Below are positions 15,301-27,300 of a stretch of DNA of 64,000 bases, one piece after another (position 1 is the stretch's first letter; each line of letters starts with the position of its first letter). Origin of the DNA: Gibbula magus. Taxonomy: Eukaryota > Mollusca > Gastropoda > Trochida > Trochidae. A program made the translations under genes and the position numbers. Below the pieces are notes generated by a model that worked only from the letters and a program-made list of their open reading frames with translations, had not been told where the DNA came from and did not search any database. The stretch is taken from assembly GCA_936450465.1 (NCBI GenBank), contig OW388305.1, forward strand, positions 37,209,187 through 37,273,186, given 5' to 3'.

Positions 15301-18300
15301 ATGGTGGAGGAGATGGAAATTTTAACATAGTACAAAAGACACCTGGCATAATAAACATATACTCTGAAACATTGCACTTTCCTCATGATACTGTTTATTT
15401 TCCAGAGATTTTGCTTTCCTATAATATAAAAGCTTAATAATTTATCAAATCTTAAATGCATCCACGAGAGATAAAGTCACCTGATCCAACCTTCCAATCT
15501 GACACTAAAGAATGGAAAAGAATAATTCCTTTCTCATAGGGGATCCTTTCTCACAGAATAATTCCTTTCTCATAGGGGATCCTTTCTCACAGAAGAATTC
15601 CTTTCTCATAGGGCCGGATCCTTACTTACAGAGGAATTTCTTTCTCATAGGGGATTCTTTCTCATAGTGGATCCTTTCTTTCTCACAGAAGAATTCCTTT
15701 CTCATAGGGGCCGGATCCTTTCTTACAGAAGAATTACTTTCTCATAGGGGATCCTTTCTCATAGTGGATCCTTTCATTCTCACAGAAGAATTCCTATCTC
15801 ATACATCATTAAATCTAATCTTTGATTTATTCTATAAAGGCTCACCTGAACTCAACAAATCCATCCTTGATAGCAAGAGAGATGTAGTCACCAGATCCAT
15901 CCTTACTCTGCGAGTTGAACAGAAGGATTCCGTTCTTGTTGAGAGTTTGGAACACAACCTCTATGTTCAGATTTTGGTTTGCCTTGCGAATCCGTGGAAC
16001 TTTCAGGTAGGACTTTCCGCTGAACGATGGGATGTGGAAGGAATTATCTGGAAATGACAAATTAGAGTTTGTTTCATCAAATCAATTAGAACCTAACCGG
16101 TAATCAGATAAATTAGTCAATTAGTAATTAGTAAAACACCTATCTTAAAATGGCCAAATAATTTAAATAGTAATATTTTCAAAGTGATATTCTGCACCAT
16201 ATACGTTGTGATTTAGTTTTATCACTATGATTCACTAATTAATAAAGCGTAATCAGCATAGTACGGGTAATTCATATTAAAAGAAACGTTCACCCAACCT
16301 GTCTGTGCGTGATTTGTAAACACGCATTTGATTGGCCTACACCATAGCTCAATAATCGTGTTACTTCCTGTCTCAGAAATCTCTTTGAGTTGTCGCAAGA
16401 GTCAGTTTGCATTTATTAAAGGTGCAATATGGCCCGATGCGTGCGGAAGATGATATTCCATGAATAACACGATAGTATTAGTATAGGATTCTCACCTTCT
16501 TTACAGAGAGGACCAGTCTTGCCGAGAGGACAGACACACCTGTAGCCCAGAGAGTCATCCAGCTCGCACTCTCCGCCGTTCTCACACAGGGAGTGCATGC
16601 ACGCGTTGTCGATATTCTCATGGTTCGTGTCAGGGTTCCGGATAACCTCTGTAACATTTATTTAACTTGTTATAGTTTCAAACTATCAAAAATAGACACA
16701 CATTGTTCAGTTTGCATATGGAGTGGGCTGAGCATCAGGACTCATTGTATGCAGTAACGATCAATCAAAGATGAATGAACTGGTCTGAGGGTGTTTTCCA
16801 CGGAGATTTTGATGGCTGAATGCACTGAGAAAGTTATCCAGATCCACTAAAGGATGCAGGCTGGCAGGCTAACAGCATGGCTAGTAGTTAAGCAATTCAA
16901 GGGGGGTAAACATCCAACAGAGTACAGACTCGGGGGAGCAAAGCAAAGAGTTTATTTGTTGCATCAGAGACCATAAAATAAAGGACTGGACTCAGCCGCA
17001 GGCAGAAATATTTGTGTGCCTCGCTAGAACAAGATGGCGTCCGGGGGAAATTAAAAAGTGGCGATATTGTTTCTCTAATAACTCATTTAATATTAAAATA
17101 TTTCCTTGGTTACCATGATGTATGAAATAAAGATATGACAAAGTTTCATATGGTGTATTGTAAATATTCCATGATGTTTCCAGTGTTGACATTTTGGGTC
17201 AATTACACATCTAGCCGAGGCACACATAGTTGATGATAATCTATTGCCGAGTCTAGTCCCTTTATTTTATGGTCTCTGGTTGCATTTCGGGAGGTTTTCG
17301 CCTCATCTTTCGTCCCGAAACGTAACAAATAAACTCTTTGCTTGTTTTCCCTGAGTCTGTACTCTGTACTCCCTCGATCAAAGATTGATGAAAATAGTAG
17401 TGAAAGAACAACCATCATGTTCTCACCCAAAAGGCTTCGATTAACTTATTTCAAGTTATTACAAATCTTCATTTAATCATCAAATTCTCCAGATCTTAAC
17501 CCTAGTGAACTTTAGATTGTTATTGTACCTTTGCGTTCACACTTGTAACTGTATTATTTTATAATGAATTAAATGATATATGTCAACAAGCTGATAGAAA
17601 AAGGGGAATTCGATCTTAATTGTTGAGATATGTAGAAACAGTACTCTTCACTTTGTTTACCATTTGTTAGAACAAAACAATTGAGACCAGACAGAGTATG
17701 TCTGTCCTTGTTTCTCTGATCTCTATCTAAGCACCCCTCTCTTACCAAGGGTAATATTCAAAGAATATGGATTAGAATTAGAATAAGTCTTACCGATGCA
17801 GTGTCTGTTGTCAATGGATGGGACATATCCGTCCAGACAGTAACACAGACCCAGTCTACACCGGCTGGTGTTCACGCAACAGTCCGAGTCGTCTAGACAC
17901 AGGTCGTCAATCTTTCCCATATCACCTGAAATAATTATACAAATTATGATATTCATTTCATTGGGTATTTTATCCATCATGTTTCAAATCCCTAAATAAT
18001 TACAATGTGGTGGGTCTAGAACCCAATTTTCAAAATGTGTATCCCACTTTAAAAATTCCTAGATCTGTCTATGATTACACATTTACTTGTTGATTTCAAC
18101 TTTATTGAAATGATTCCTCATGAGTTTACTCATGAAAACCCAACAAACCAAAAACAGTTTTGGCACATGTAAGAGAACATTTTAGTCAAGTTTCTACACA
18201 TGTAAGAGAACATTGTTTTTTGCACATGTAAAAGAACATCTTAGTCACATTTTTGCACATGTAAGAGAACATATTCGTCAAGTTTTTGCACATGTAAGAG

Positions 18301-21300
18301 AACATTTTAGTCAAGATTTTGGACATGGAAGAGAACATTTTAGTCAAGTTTCTACACATGTAAGAGAACATTGTTTTTGCACATGTAAAAGAACATTTTA
18401 GTCACATTTTTGCACATGTAAGAGAACATATTCGTCAAGTTTTTGCACATGTAAGAGAACATTTTAGTCAAGATTTTGGACATGTAAGAGAACATTTTAG
18501 TCAAGATTTTGGACATGGAAGAGAACATTTAGTCAAGTTTCTACACATGTAAGAGAACATTGTTTTTGCACATGTAAAAGAACATTTTAGTCACATTTTT
18601 GCACATGTAAGAGAACATATTCGTCAAGTTTTTGCACATGTAAGAGAACATTTTAGTCAAGATTTTGGACATGTAAGAGAACATTTTAGTCAAGATTTTG
18701 GACATGGAAGAGAACATTTTAGTCAAGATTTTGGACATGGAAGAGAACATTTTAGTCAAGATTTTGGACATGGAAGAGAACATTTTAGTCAAGATTTTGG
18801 ACATGGAAGAGAACATTTAGTCAAGTTATTGCACATGTAAGAGAACATTATAGTCACAATTAAAGTTTTGTTTGAACTCCTACCACAAGAAGTAGATGCC
18901 TCCACTTCTGGAGTGGACGGTTGGTCGGTTCCTGATGTTTCAGCGCCCTCTATCTCTTCATCTACATCTGGCGGGATCGGACCCTGGATGTGTCGTGTTG
19001 TTTTACGGGATCGTGTCGTCGAGGGCATTGGAGTGGTGGTGCGGGTAGATGGTGGAGCTGTTTTTAGAAGAAAATAATGGCCAAAATTCAATCAGACAAA
19101 ATATTTTTCTAAAATTAAATCTGCCGACACTGGGTGCTGGTGTACTGGACAACATAAGTTAAGGATATTAGATGTTTTATGATAAATATTTCATTAATAT
19201 GTCAAGTAATAAATACATCAGTATTTATAATTTCAAAATTTCAAAATATCCCTAATAATTTTTGTCCAGTATATTTGAAGGTTGAACATGTCAAATAACA
19301 ATAATACTAGTGAAAATAAGATCTTAATGAAAATATTTCCTCTGTGTGTATACGAGTACATGAATTCGAAAGAACAAATTTACTAAAAACACAATTGTTC
19401 ATGACATTTATATTGATCAAATTCAATTAAATAGCATTAGATGAAAGATTGTAGATCATTGTAGCAGTATGTGAGGTCTTAACAAGTATAAAACACTATG
19501 GTAAAATCATATGAAAGTAATAATATAAGGTATCAATGTTTCCATCATTATTGTGTAAGAGTGAGCTAGTTATTGTTTAACACCTCTTGGGCAATATCGC
19601 AGCCATTTGTGGCCAATGGGGTAAGAACTTGAAGGTTAGAAATACATAATTTATTCAAATGTACATGGTCATGATCTTTTAATTAAGATGAGGTGAGGTG
19701 TGGTGATTTGGGGTTAATGCCACTTGTTAAGATTATTTCACTTATTCTTTTTTTTGAAAATTGAAGCAAGCAAAATTAATGTTTCCTGGTACGAAAGTAT
19801 CTCATTATTCATTAATAACTTTTAAGAAATTCTTACCAGATACCTTAAAATAAAGGACAAATAGGCCAAGATGATTTCTCTTGCAACAGACAAAGAACAT
19901 TTAATCTTAGAAATGACTGTTAGAACTTGAATTTTCTGGATAACAACTTCTGTATAGTGAAGCTTAATTAGTTAGTTGAGGTGATTGCAAGCAAAGCATG
20001 GTTAAACTTTAGCAAAACTTTCTCAAAGCAGCAAGCCAGTCTTGTATATACTTGTATAGTTGTGCAAGTTCATGTCAAAACCCAATTCAAATCTAAAACC
20101 AATTCTTCTAATGAAAGCATCAGCAAAAGCAACTTATGTAAGAATTTTTTTAGTAGTCAGTAGTAAGAATCAGAAATGTAGAAGACATTATAAATACTTT
20201 ACAATTTCCAATTATAAGTTTTGTTACCAAGACATCTAAGAATTCTATAGCTGAATGCTGATGCTAAAGGAGTTATCTCCCTTACACTGTATCCAAGAGG
20301 GCTGCTCCTTCCGCTGCCTGGTTCTTGTTCAAAAGGTCCGGTACATGTGCAAAGTGAAAGGAGTGTATCTCCAAACACGGTTCTGGGTGTGCGGAACCTG
20401 TTCCAAAAAAGCCACACAGCAATAGAACATGTTCCGCACACTCAGAACCATGTTCGGAGTCACTCCTTTCATTTTTCGCATATACCGGAGTGAGTGAGTG
20501 AGTGAGTTATTGTTAAACGCCGCTTCGGCATCATATACCGGACATTCGGAACAAGAACAGATATTTTGAAAGGAGCACGCCTATTATAAACATATCCAAC
20601 TACTCACTTTGTAGTATTTTGCCAATAATCGAGCAAACAAATCTACAAACTCTTGACAATGACATCATGTGCACAACGATAGTTACTGCAAGAATTACAA
20701 AAGTGGAATAACTTCATGGTTTTGCATGCTTACAAGCCGCAGATCAAAAGCATTAGCTTAATTTTTATCCAAGAAATAATATTAGCTTACTGTTTCCTTC
20801 AATTCTTAGTTCATGAACAACCTTTTTCAAAATAACATCTGAAATATATTAGGCATTCATCATAACTTTTCCAAAGATCAAAAACAATCATCTTCAATTT
20901 ATTAACAGTGATAAAACAAGCAATCAATGCCTTTATTTTCACAATTATGGCAAAGTTTTGATATAAATCTCATACCGATTCCAACCATATTATTGCTTGA
21001 AAATATGTATAAAAGTTTCCAAGTTCCAACTTCAACAATGCCTCTTAAACAATTCAACTTATATATACATTGAGGATTAAAAACTTAAATATTTTAAAGC
21101 ATGGACTACAAAATATAAATTCTTATTTTTCTGTAATCAAGTGTTTCCCTAATACAGTTCAAACTAGAAGAGCGTTTGCGGGACACCGCAAAAGCAGAGC
21201 AGCTCCGAAACTTTGGGTCTCGCCTTTCCCTGTTCCGCCTTCTCCTCAGCATAAATAAAATTGGAATTTTTTTTGACAAAATGTTTTTCATTATTCAAGT

Positions 21301-24300
21301 TATTCTAACAAGTTGAATCATCACTGGGGTCACTTTTCACAACTTTGTTCTTAAAAACTATTTCTGATTTCAAAATTAGATCAAAAGATTAACATGGCCT
21401 TAACCAATATCTCATGACCTTGAACTTGACGTTCAAGGTCACACCATCAATGATTACTTTTCATTGTGTATAACAATCATGCAATGACTCAATAGTGCTC
21501 ATTGTTAACATAAGACATATTCACAATAGCACGCTTAAGTTGTGACCTTGCTGTGACCTTGACCTTTGACAGATTTTAGCAAAAACGTTTTCAAATCTTG
21601 GTCTTTCTCCATAGTTGATATATACCAAGTTAGGGGCTGATAGCACAGAAGTTGTTGAAGTTATCGTGTTTACAAGGATTTTTGTAGTGATTTCAGAACT
21701 CATGACCTTGACCTTTGACCTTGAATGTGAGCATATCAAAATGTTTCCCCAGGTGTACAAGAAAGAAGCTATATATATGAGGTGTTGATACCTTCATTGA
21801 AAAAAGTTTTTAAGTGATTTCAGAACTGGTGACCTTGACCCTATCTCGTGACCTTGACCTTTAAAATTCAAGGTCACTCAATCAGTGATCACTTTTCATT
21901 GTGTATAACAATCATTTAATGATTCAAAGTGTTAATAGTTGAAATAAGACATTTTCGCAAAAGCATGCTTAAGTCGTGCCCTCGCTGTGACCTTGACCTT
22001 TGACGGATGTTAGCGAAAACCTTTTCAAATCTTGGCCTTTCTCCATAGTTGATGTACACCAAATAAGAGCCTGATACTACAAATATTTTTCAAGTTATCG
22101 TGTTTACAAGGATTTTTTTAGCGATTTCAGAACTCGTGACCTTGACCTTTGACCTTGAATGTGAGCATGTCAAAATCATCCACCAGGTTTATAAGAAAGA
22201 AGCTATGTATATGAGGTGTTAAAACCTTCTTGGGAAAAGGTTATTTAGAGATTTCAGAACTGGTGACCTTGACCATATTTCGTGACCTTGACCTTTTAAA
22301 TTCAAGGTCACTCAATCAGTGATCACTTTTCATTGTGTATAGCAATCATTTAATGATTTAAAGTGTTAATAGTTGAAATAAGACATTTTCGCAAAAGCAT
22401 GCTTAAGTCGTGCCCTCGCTGTGACCTTGACCTTTGACGGATGTTAGCGAAAACCTTTTCAAATCTTGGCCTTTCTCCATAGTTAATGTACACCAAATAA
22501 GAGCCTGATAGTACAAATATTTTTCAAGTTATCGTGTTTACAAGGATTTTTTTAGCGATTTCAGAACTCGTGACCTTGACCTTTGACCTTGAATATGAAC
22601 ATGTCAAAAAAATTCCCCAGGGGCATAAGTAAGAAGTTATGTATATGAGTTCTCAAAACCTTCTAGGAAAAAAATTATAGCGAATACAAAACGCGCGTGC
22701 GGCGGCGGCGGCGACGGAAACTGCGCAAAAACTGATAGCAGCTCCGACTTAGTCGGAGCTGCTAATTAATTTTACCAGTCTACTACACTAAAATCAAATG
22801 TATCAAGGAAATCTTTGGTTTTGTCAAAAATCAACTATTATATTAGAAATTAATCATTATATGAGGACTAGATTATATTATACAGAATTATTGCACATCA
22901 GTGTTTGTTATGTTTTTTTTTTCATTTTTCGAAAACTATATAACATAATAATTATTCATATATAATAATTTTGTGCAAATATCAAAGATGAGTAGGTATA
23001 CTACAATCCAAGAATATAGACTAACCTCTATGTATCAGCTATGTAGTTATGTGCAGGACTTAGTAGAAAGAGTTGCTGTTAAAATACATGATAACAGCTG
23101 GTAGTCCGCAAAGTATATGGGGGCTATCACAAAAGTGTTAAACCTCTAGAGTGGGCAACAACAATGAGATATTAGTCATTTCACACTCACATGTGTCGAT
23201 CATGTATCAATGTTATATTACTGGCAGCATCATGTTAGATATTTCAGGTAACTTAAAATTCATCAAAAGGCAGCTCTGCGTTGAAATTATTTGTGCAACA
23301 TTGTTACTCATACAGGGCCTGAAATCTCAAGTTGTATACTCTTGAAACACTAATCAACATGGCACCAATCAATTGCTTTGAATAAAAATATATTTTAATT
23401 CAAGAAAACAATATTTTCTCTAAAAGGGGCCCAGGCTCTTATAAATCAGTACTTATTTGAGGCCGGGTTCTTTTTCTATTTGAAGGTTTGACCAGGTTTG
23501 CTGATACATCCAATAACCCCTGATAATAGACTCAAATTTATGAAAATAACACAGACTCCATGCTAAACTCCATAAACTGGATGTAGTGGTTAAAGAGAGG
23601 GAACTTTTAAATACAAATATATCTAGTAGATAGCAACCATTGATGGGATTAAAACTCCTATTAGCTCTTATTGGAGGTCCTGCCCTTTAGGTCCCTTCAC
23701 CCCCTTCAGGCCCAGTCGCTATTTGAGGCCTGTCCCCTGGAGGAAATACAGTATATATATCGCTAGGGGTGTAACAATACATTGAACTATCAATGCATCG
23801 TAATAGTTGACTTGGCAATAGTACTATATTGATAGTATATACATAAACACTATCGCTATCGCAATAGTAAGGTTAACTATCGATACTATCGAAACTATTA
23901 AATTTCCCTTAATTATGAATGATTTACATAAGCCTCACTGCATTTAGTTCAAGACTTTTCATTTTAGAATTTTATAACTAGAGATAGGAAATAGCAAAAT
24001 GACAAAAAGTCTTTTCACTTATGATTTCTTTACTGATTTTGGTTCCATAGTCCTTACATAATTAAACATTTCTACTAAAACCTATAAGAAATCTGGCTGA
24101 TTATTGTGTATTTGTACAAAAAAAACTATCGCAACAGTTATTGCAATAGTGAGTTACAATAGTCTATCGCTATCGCAATAGTTAGTAGCAATAGACTATC
24201 GCTATCGCAATAGTCTCTTTGGGTCAATAGTCACCCCTATATATTGCTATAGTTTTCAAATACATCATTGCGAAGAGATGAACCATGTGAGACCCCTCAC

Positions 24301-27300
24301 CTCGACAAGATCCTCTGTATTGCACCTTGATGTGTTGCTGCAGTCGGCAGGAGAACATTTCCAGTTGACATGCAGAGGCGTAATTCTTGCCGTCAGTTCC
24401 ACAGACGGTTCTCTCACGTCCATGTTCGTCCTCTCTTTCACAGTTCTCACACACACACTGTAGCCGGTCGTCATGGTGTTTACAGACAGCACCGAACCGA
24501 CAGTCCAGTTCCTCACAGGATGTAGCCATTGGTTGATCTGAGTTCAAGAGAAAATCATAATCTAAATTCAAGCAAGAATAGAAGTTTACAAGAATTTCGA
24601 TGATCAACAGTCGAGATTACAGATGACTCCAAAGTTATGTTGCAGTTACTGGTCAGTTAACAACCAAGTAGAAAATTAAATCTCAAATCGCTGACGAGTT
24701 TACAAATACATCTAAGATAAATCTGGTACCAATTTTGCAGTGAAGTTCTTTGTAGATTTTAGCCATAGAGGTTAGTCTCAAATTGAAATAAACAGCATAA
24801 CAAATGAAAAACAAAATTTATGCAGGACCTTAATACGTACCTTTGCAACCCTGGGGGCCAAGAATCTTGTTGTCACGACAACGGTTGCACTTCATCCCAT
24901 TGATGTTTGGATGACAGATACACCGGCCTACCATCTGATCACAATCGTCGCGAGCGGATCCGTATTCATTGCAACCGCAAGCTGCAACATCAAGAGATGA
25001 CAGATTCTTAGGGTTTACAAATATAAACTTGTGGTTGTAGTCACAGAATAAGGACACATTATTAACAGTGTATGAAAAATGGCCAGTCCGACCACCCATA
25101 ACCTGATAGCTTTTGGTTGCATGGGCCTGATAACTTTTAAAAAGGTTTTCTTTACATTTTGCCATTGAAATGACAATACTTCTTTTTTATTTGAAAGCTT
25201 ATTTCACACACCTAAAAACGATGGTAATAACAATGTTGCATATAAAGCAAAAATTGCATCACGGCCATTTTAATGTGAACACATTTTATAATTTCGAATT
25301 ACAAAAACGATTCCCATGACTTTACCAAAACATGTACACTCAATTTGAACTTGATTTTCATATACATTTCATCAATGTTTTTGAGCGAAAAAAACGTGCT
25401 ATCTGCCCCTTTGGTATATGAGCTTGTTAGGCTAAGTTGCAGTAGTGATACACATGTACAGTTAATACAAGAACATTATTTATTTCTCTATATTTATGAC
25501 ATATCGTGTCACTAAATCCTTTTTCTGAGGGTCTAGAATGTTTCAATCTTTTGTCATTGGTCAATCCCAGACTCTTTGTTAAAGAGTAGTGATTCTTTTG
25601 AATTAACTGATTTGGAAGTAATTAACTCAATTGTTAAAGTTATAACTAAATAAACTTACGTATACATCCAGAGTTACCCTCAGCTATTTTATGTAGACCC
25701 CAATAGCCTGGTTGGCAACGGTCACACCTCAGCCCACCGACGCCAGGTTTGCATCGGCATTGACGTGAGATCGGGTTGCATGTGCGTCGGAATGAGCCCA
25801 GAGGATTGCAGTGACAATATTCTACAGAAATATAAACATATAATTACAAAATGCACTTTTATTCTGCAACCATGTTTTTTCAGAAATACAATTTATTTAC
25901 AAACCTTACTTCCGAAGGATGTCTTTATCTCATTTATTAACAAGTGATTTATGTCCTTTTAATGTTGTTTGAACATAAAATACATGTCTTTTATCATTTT
26001 ATGTTTATCAAATAAGATAAAAAAAATTACTACGATGTGAAATTTTGATTAAATATGTTTTTACAGTATTACTATCTCTATTGGTTTTCAAACATGAAAA
26101 GTTCGTATAAAACTGTGTATTGTCATCAATCTTGTTCAAATTTTTATAAAACATACAATTTATTCTCTGATTCATATAATGATAACAGGATACTTAAAAA
26201 TTGTTCCATGATTCATAACTACGTGCTACTGAGAAACACACGAAAAACAAAATTGATACAGACAATAAAAACTAAAAAAATACATCAAATTGGACACTAA
26301 TGTAATGGCAGGCAGCTCCGAATATTAACAAATCTAATGAAATATTCATATTTCATATTCATAAATGTAACATGACAAATAACATATAATTTGCTATTTT
26401 TAATTTCTGAAACAATGAAAGATTGTATGAATTTATCAAATGTGTCATATAGTTCTTAGGTATTAACATCTATATTTCAAACAATATCAATCACAGAAAT
26501 ATTTAGCCTTAAAATGATTAACTTTTTATTACATTTGAATATATATTTGAATAAAAATTTCAATAAATTGTTGGGAAAATTTTGTTTAAATTTGAAATTA
26601 TTCACTTTGTATTGTGAATATTTGAACAAACTGTTTAGACAATTTTTTGTAGAAATTGCTGAATTATGTATTTCAACCCATTACAATGCATCATTATAGT
26701 AATAATGTCAATTTCAAGGAATCGTTACCAGGGCAACCAGCTTCTCTCGGACCTGGCGATGCTGTCATATTATCTGAACAGCAACCGTATGTGGTCTCAG
26801 AACAATGGGATATTGTGATTTCTGAAACATAGTAATATTCATATTTCAGGTCAAACATATTGTAAAAGACATGTAATACAATAACTAAAATAATTCTAGT
26901 TACTAATTAATCTAATTAAAAGTTGTGTTCTTTAATTCAACCTATGGAATAAGAATCACAGTTGAATGTTTGCATTGCATAGCCTCAATGAACAAATAGA
27001 GATTCTGAATATTGAGGGGGTAATTATAACCTCTAGCCTACAAGAGGCAAATACAGATGCCAAATATTGAGGAGGATAAGTTTAACCCCTAACCTAGAAT
27101 ACACAAATACAGATGCCGAATATTTGAAGGGGGAACTTTAACCTCTAGCCAACAAGAGACAAATACAGATGCCGAACATTGAAATTTAAATCCTAGTCTG
27201 CAAGGAGCAAATACAGATGCCAAATATATATAGAGAGGATAATTTTAACTCCTAGCCTGCAATGAGCAAATACAGATGCTGTAAAAGTTTAACCCCTAGC

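Noticed and set aside
15022..16057. Plus-strand frames at 15022-15258 and 15764-16057
   Set aside because: They are antisense shadows of agrin LG1 exons 18 and 19, whose minus-strand frames have correct splice sites and LG motifs.
18186..18816. Repetitive frames [11 protein letters not shown] on the minus strand and their plus-strand counterparts
   Set aside because: The 33-bp repeat length is a multiple of three, so open frames arise automatically; the exon 15 donor lies before the array.
24265..24516. Alternative minus-strand frame of 83 codons and an antisense plus-strand frame over exon 14
   Set aside because: Shadow frames; only the frame with the Kazal cysteine pattern joins its neighbours in phase.
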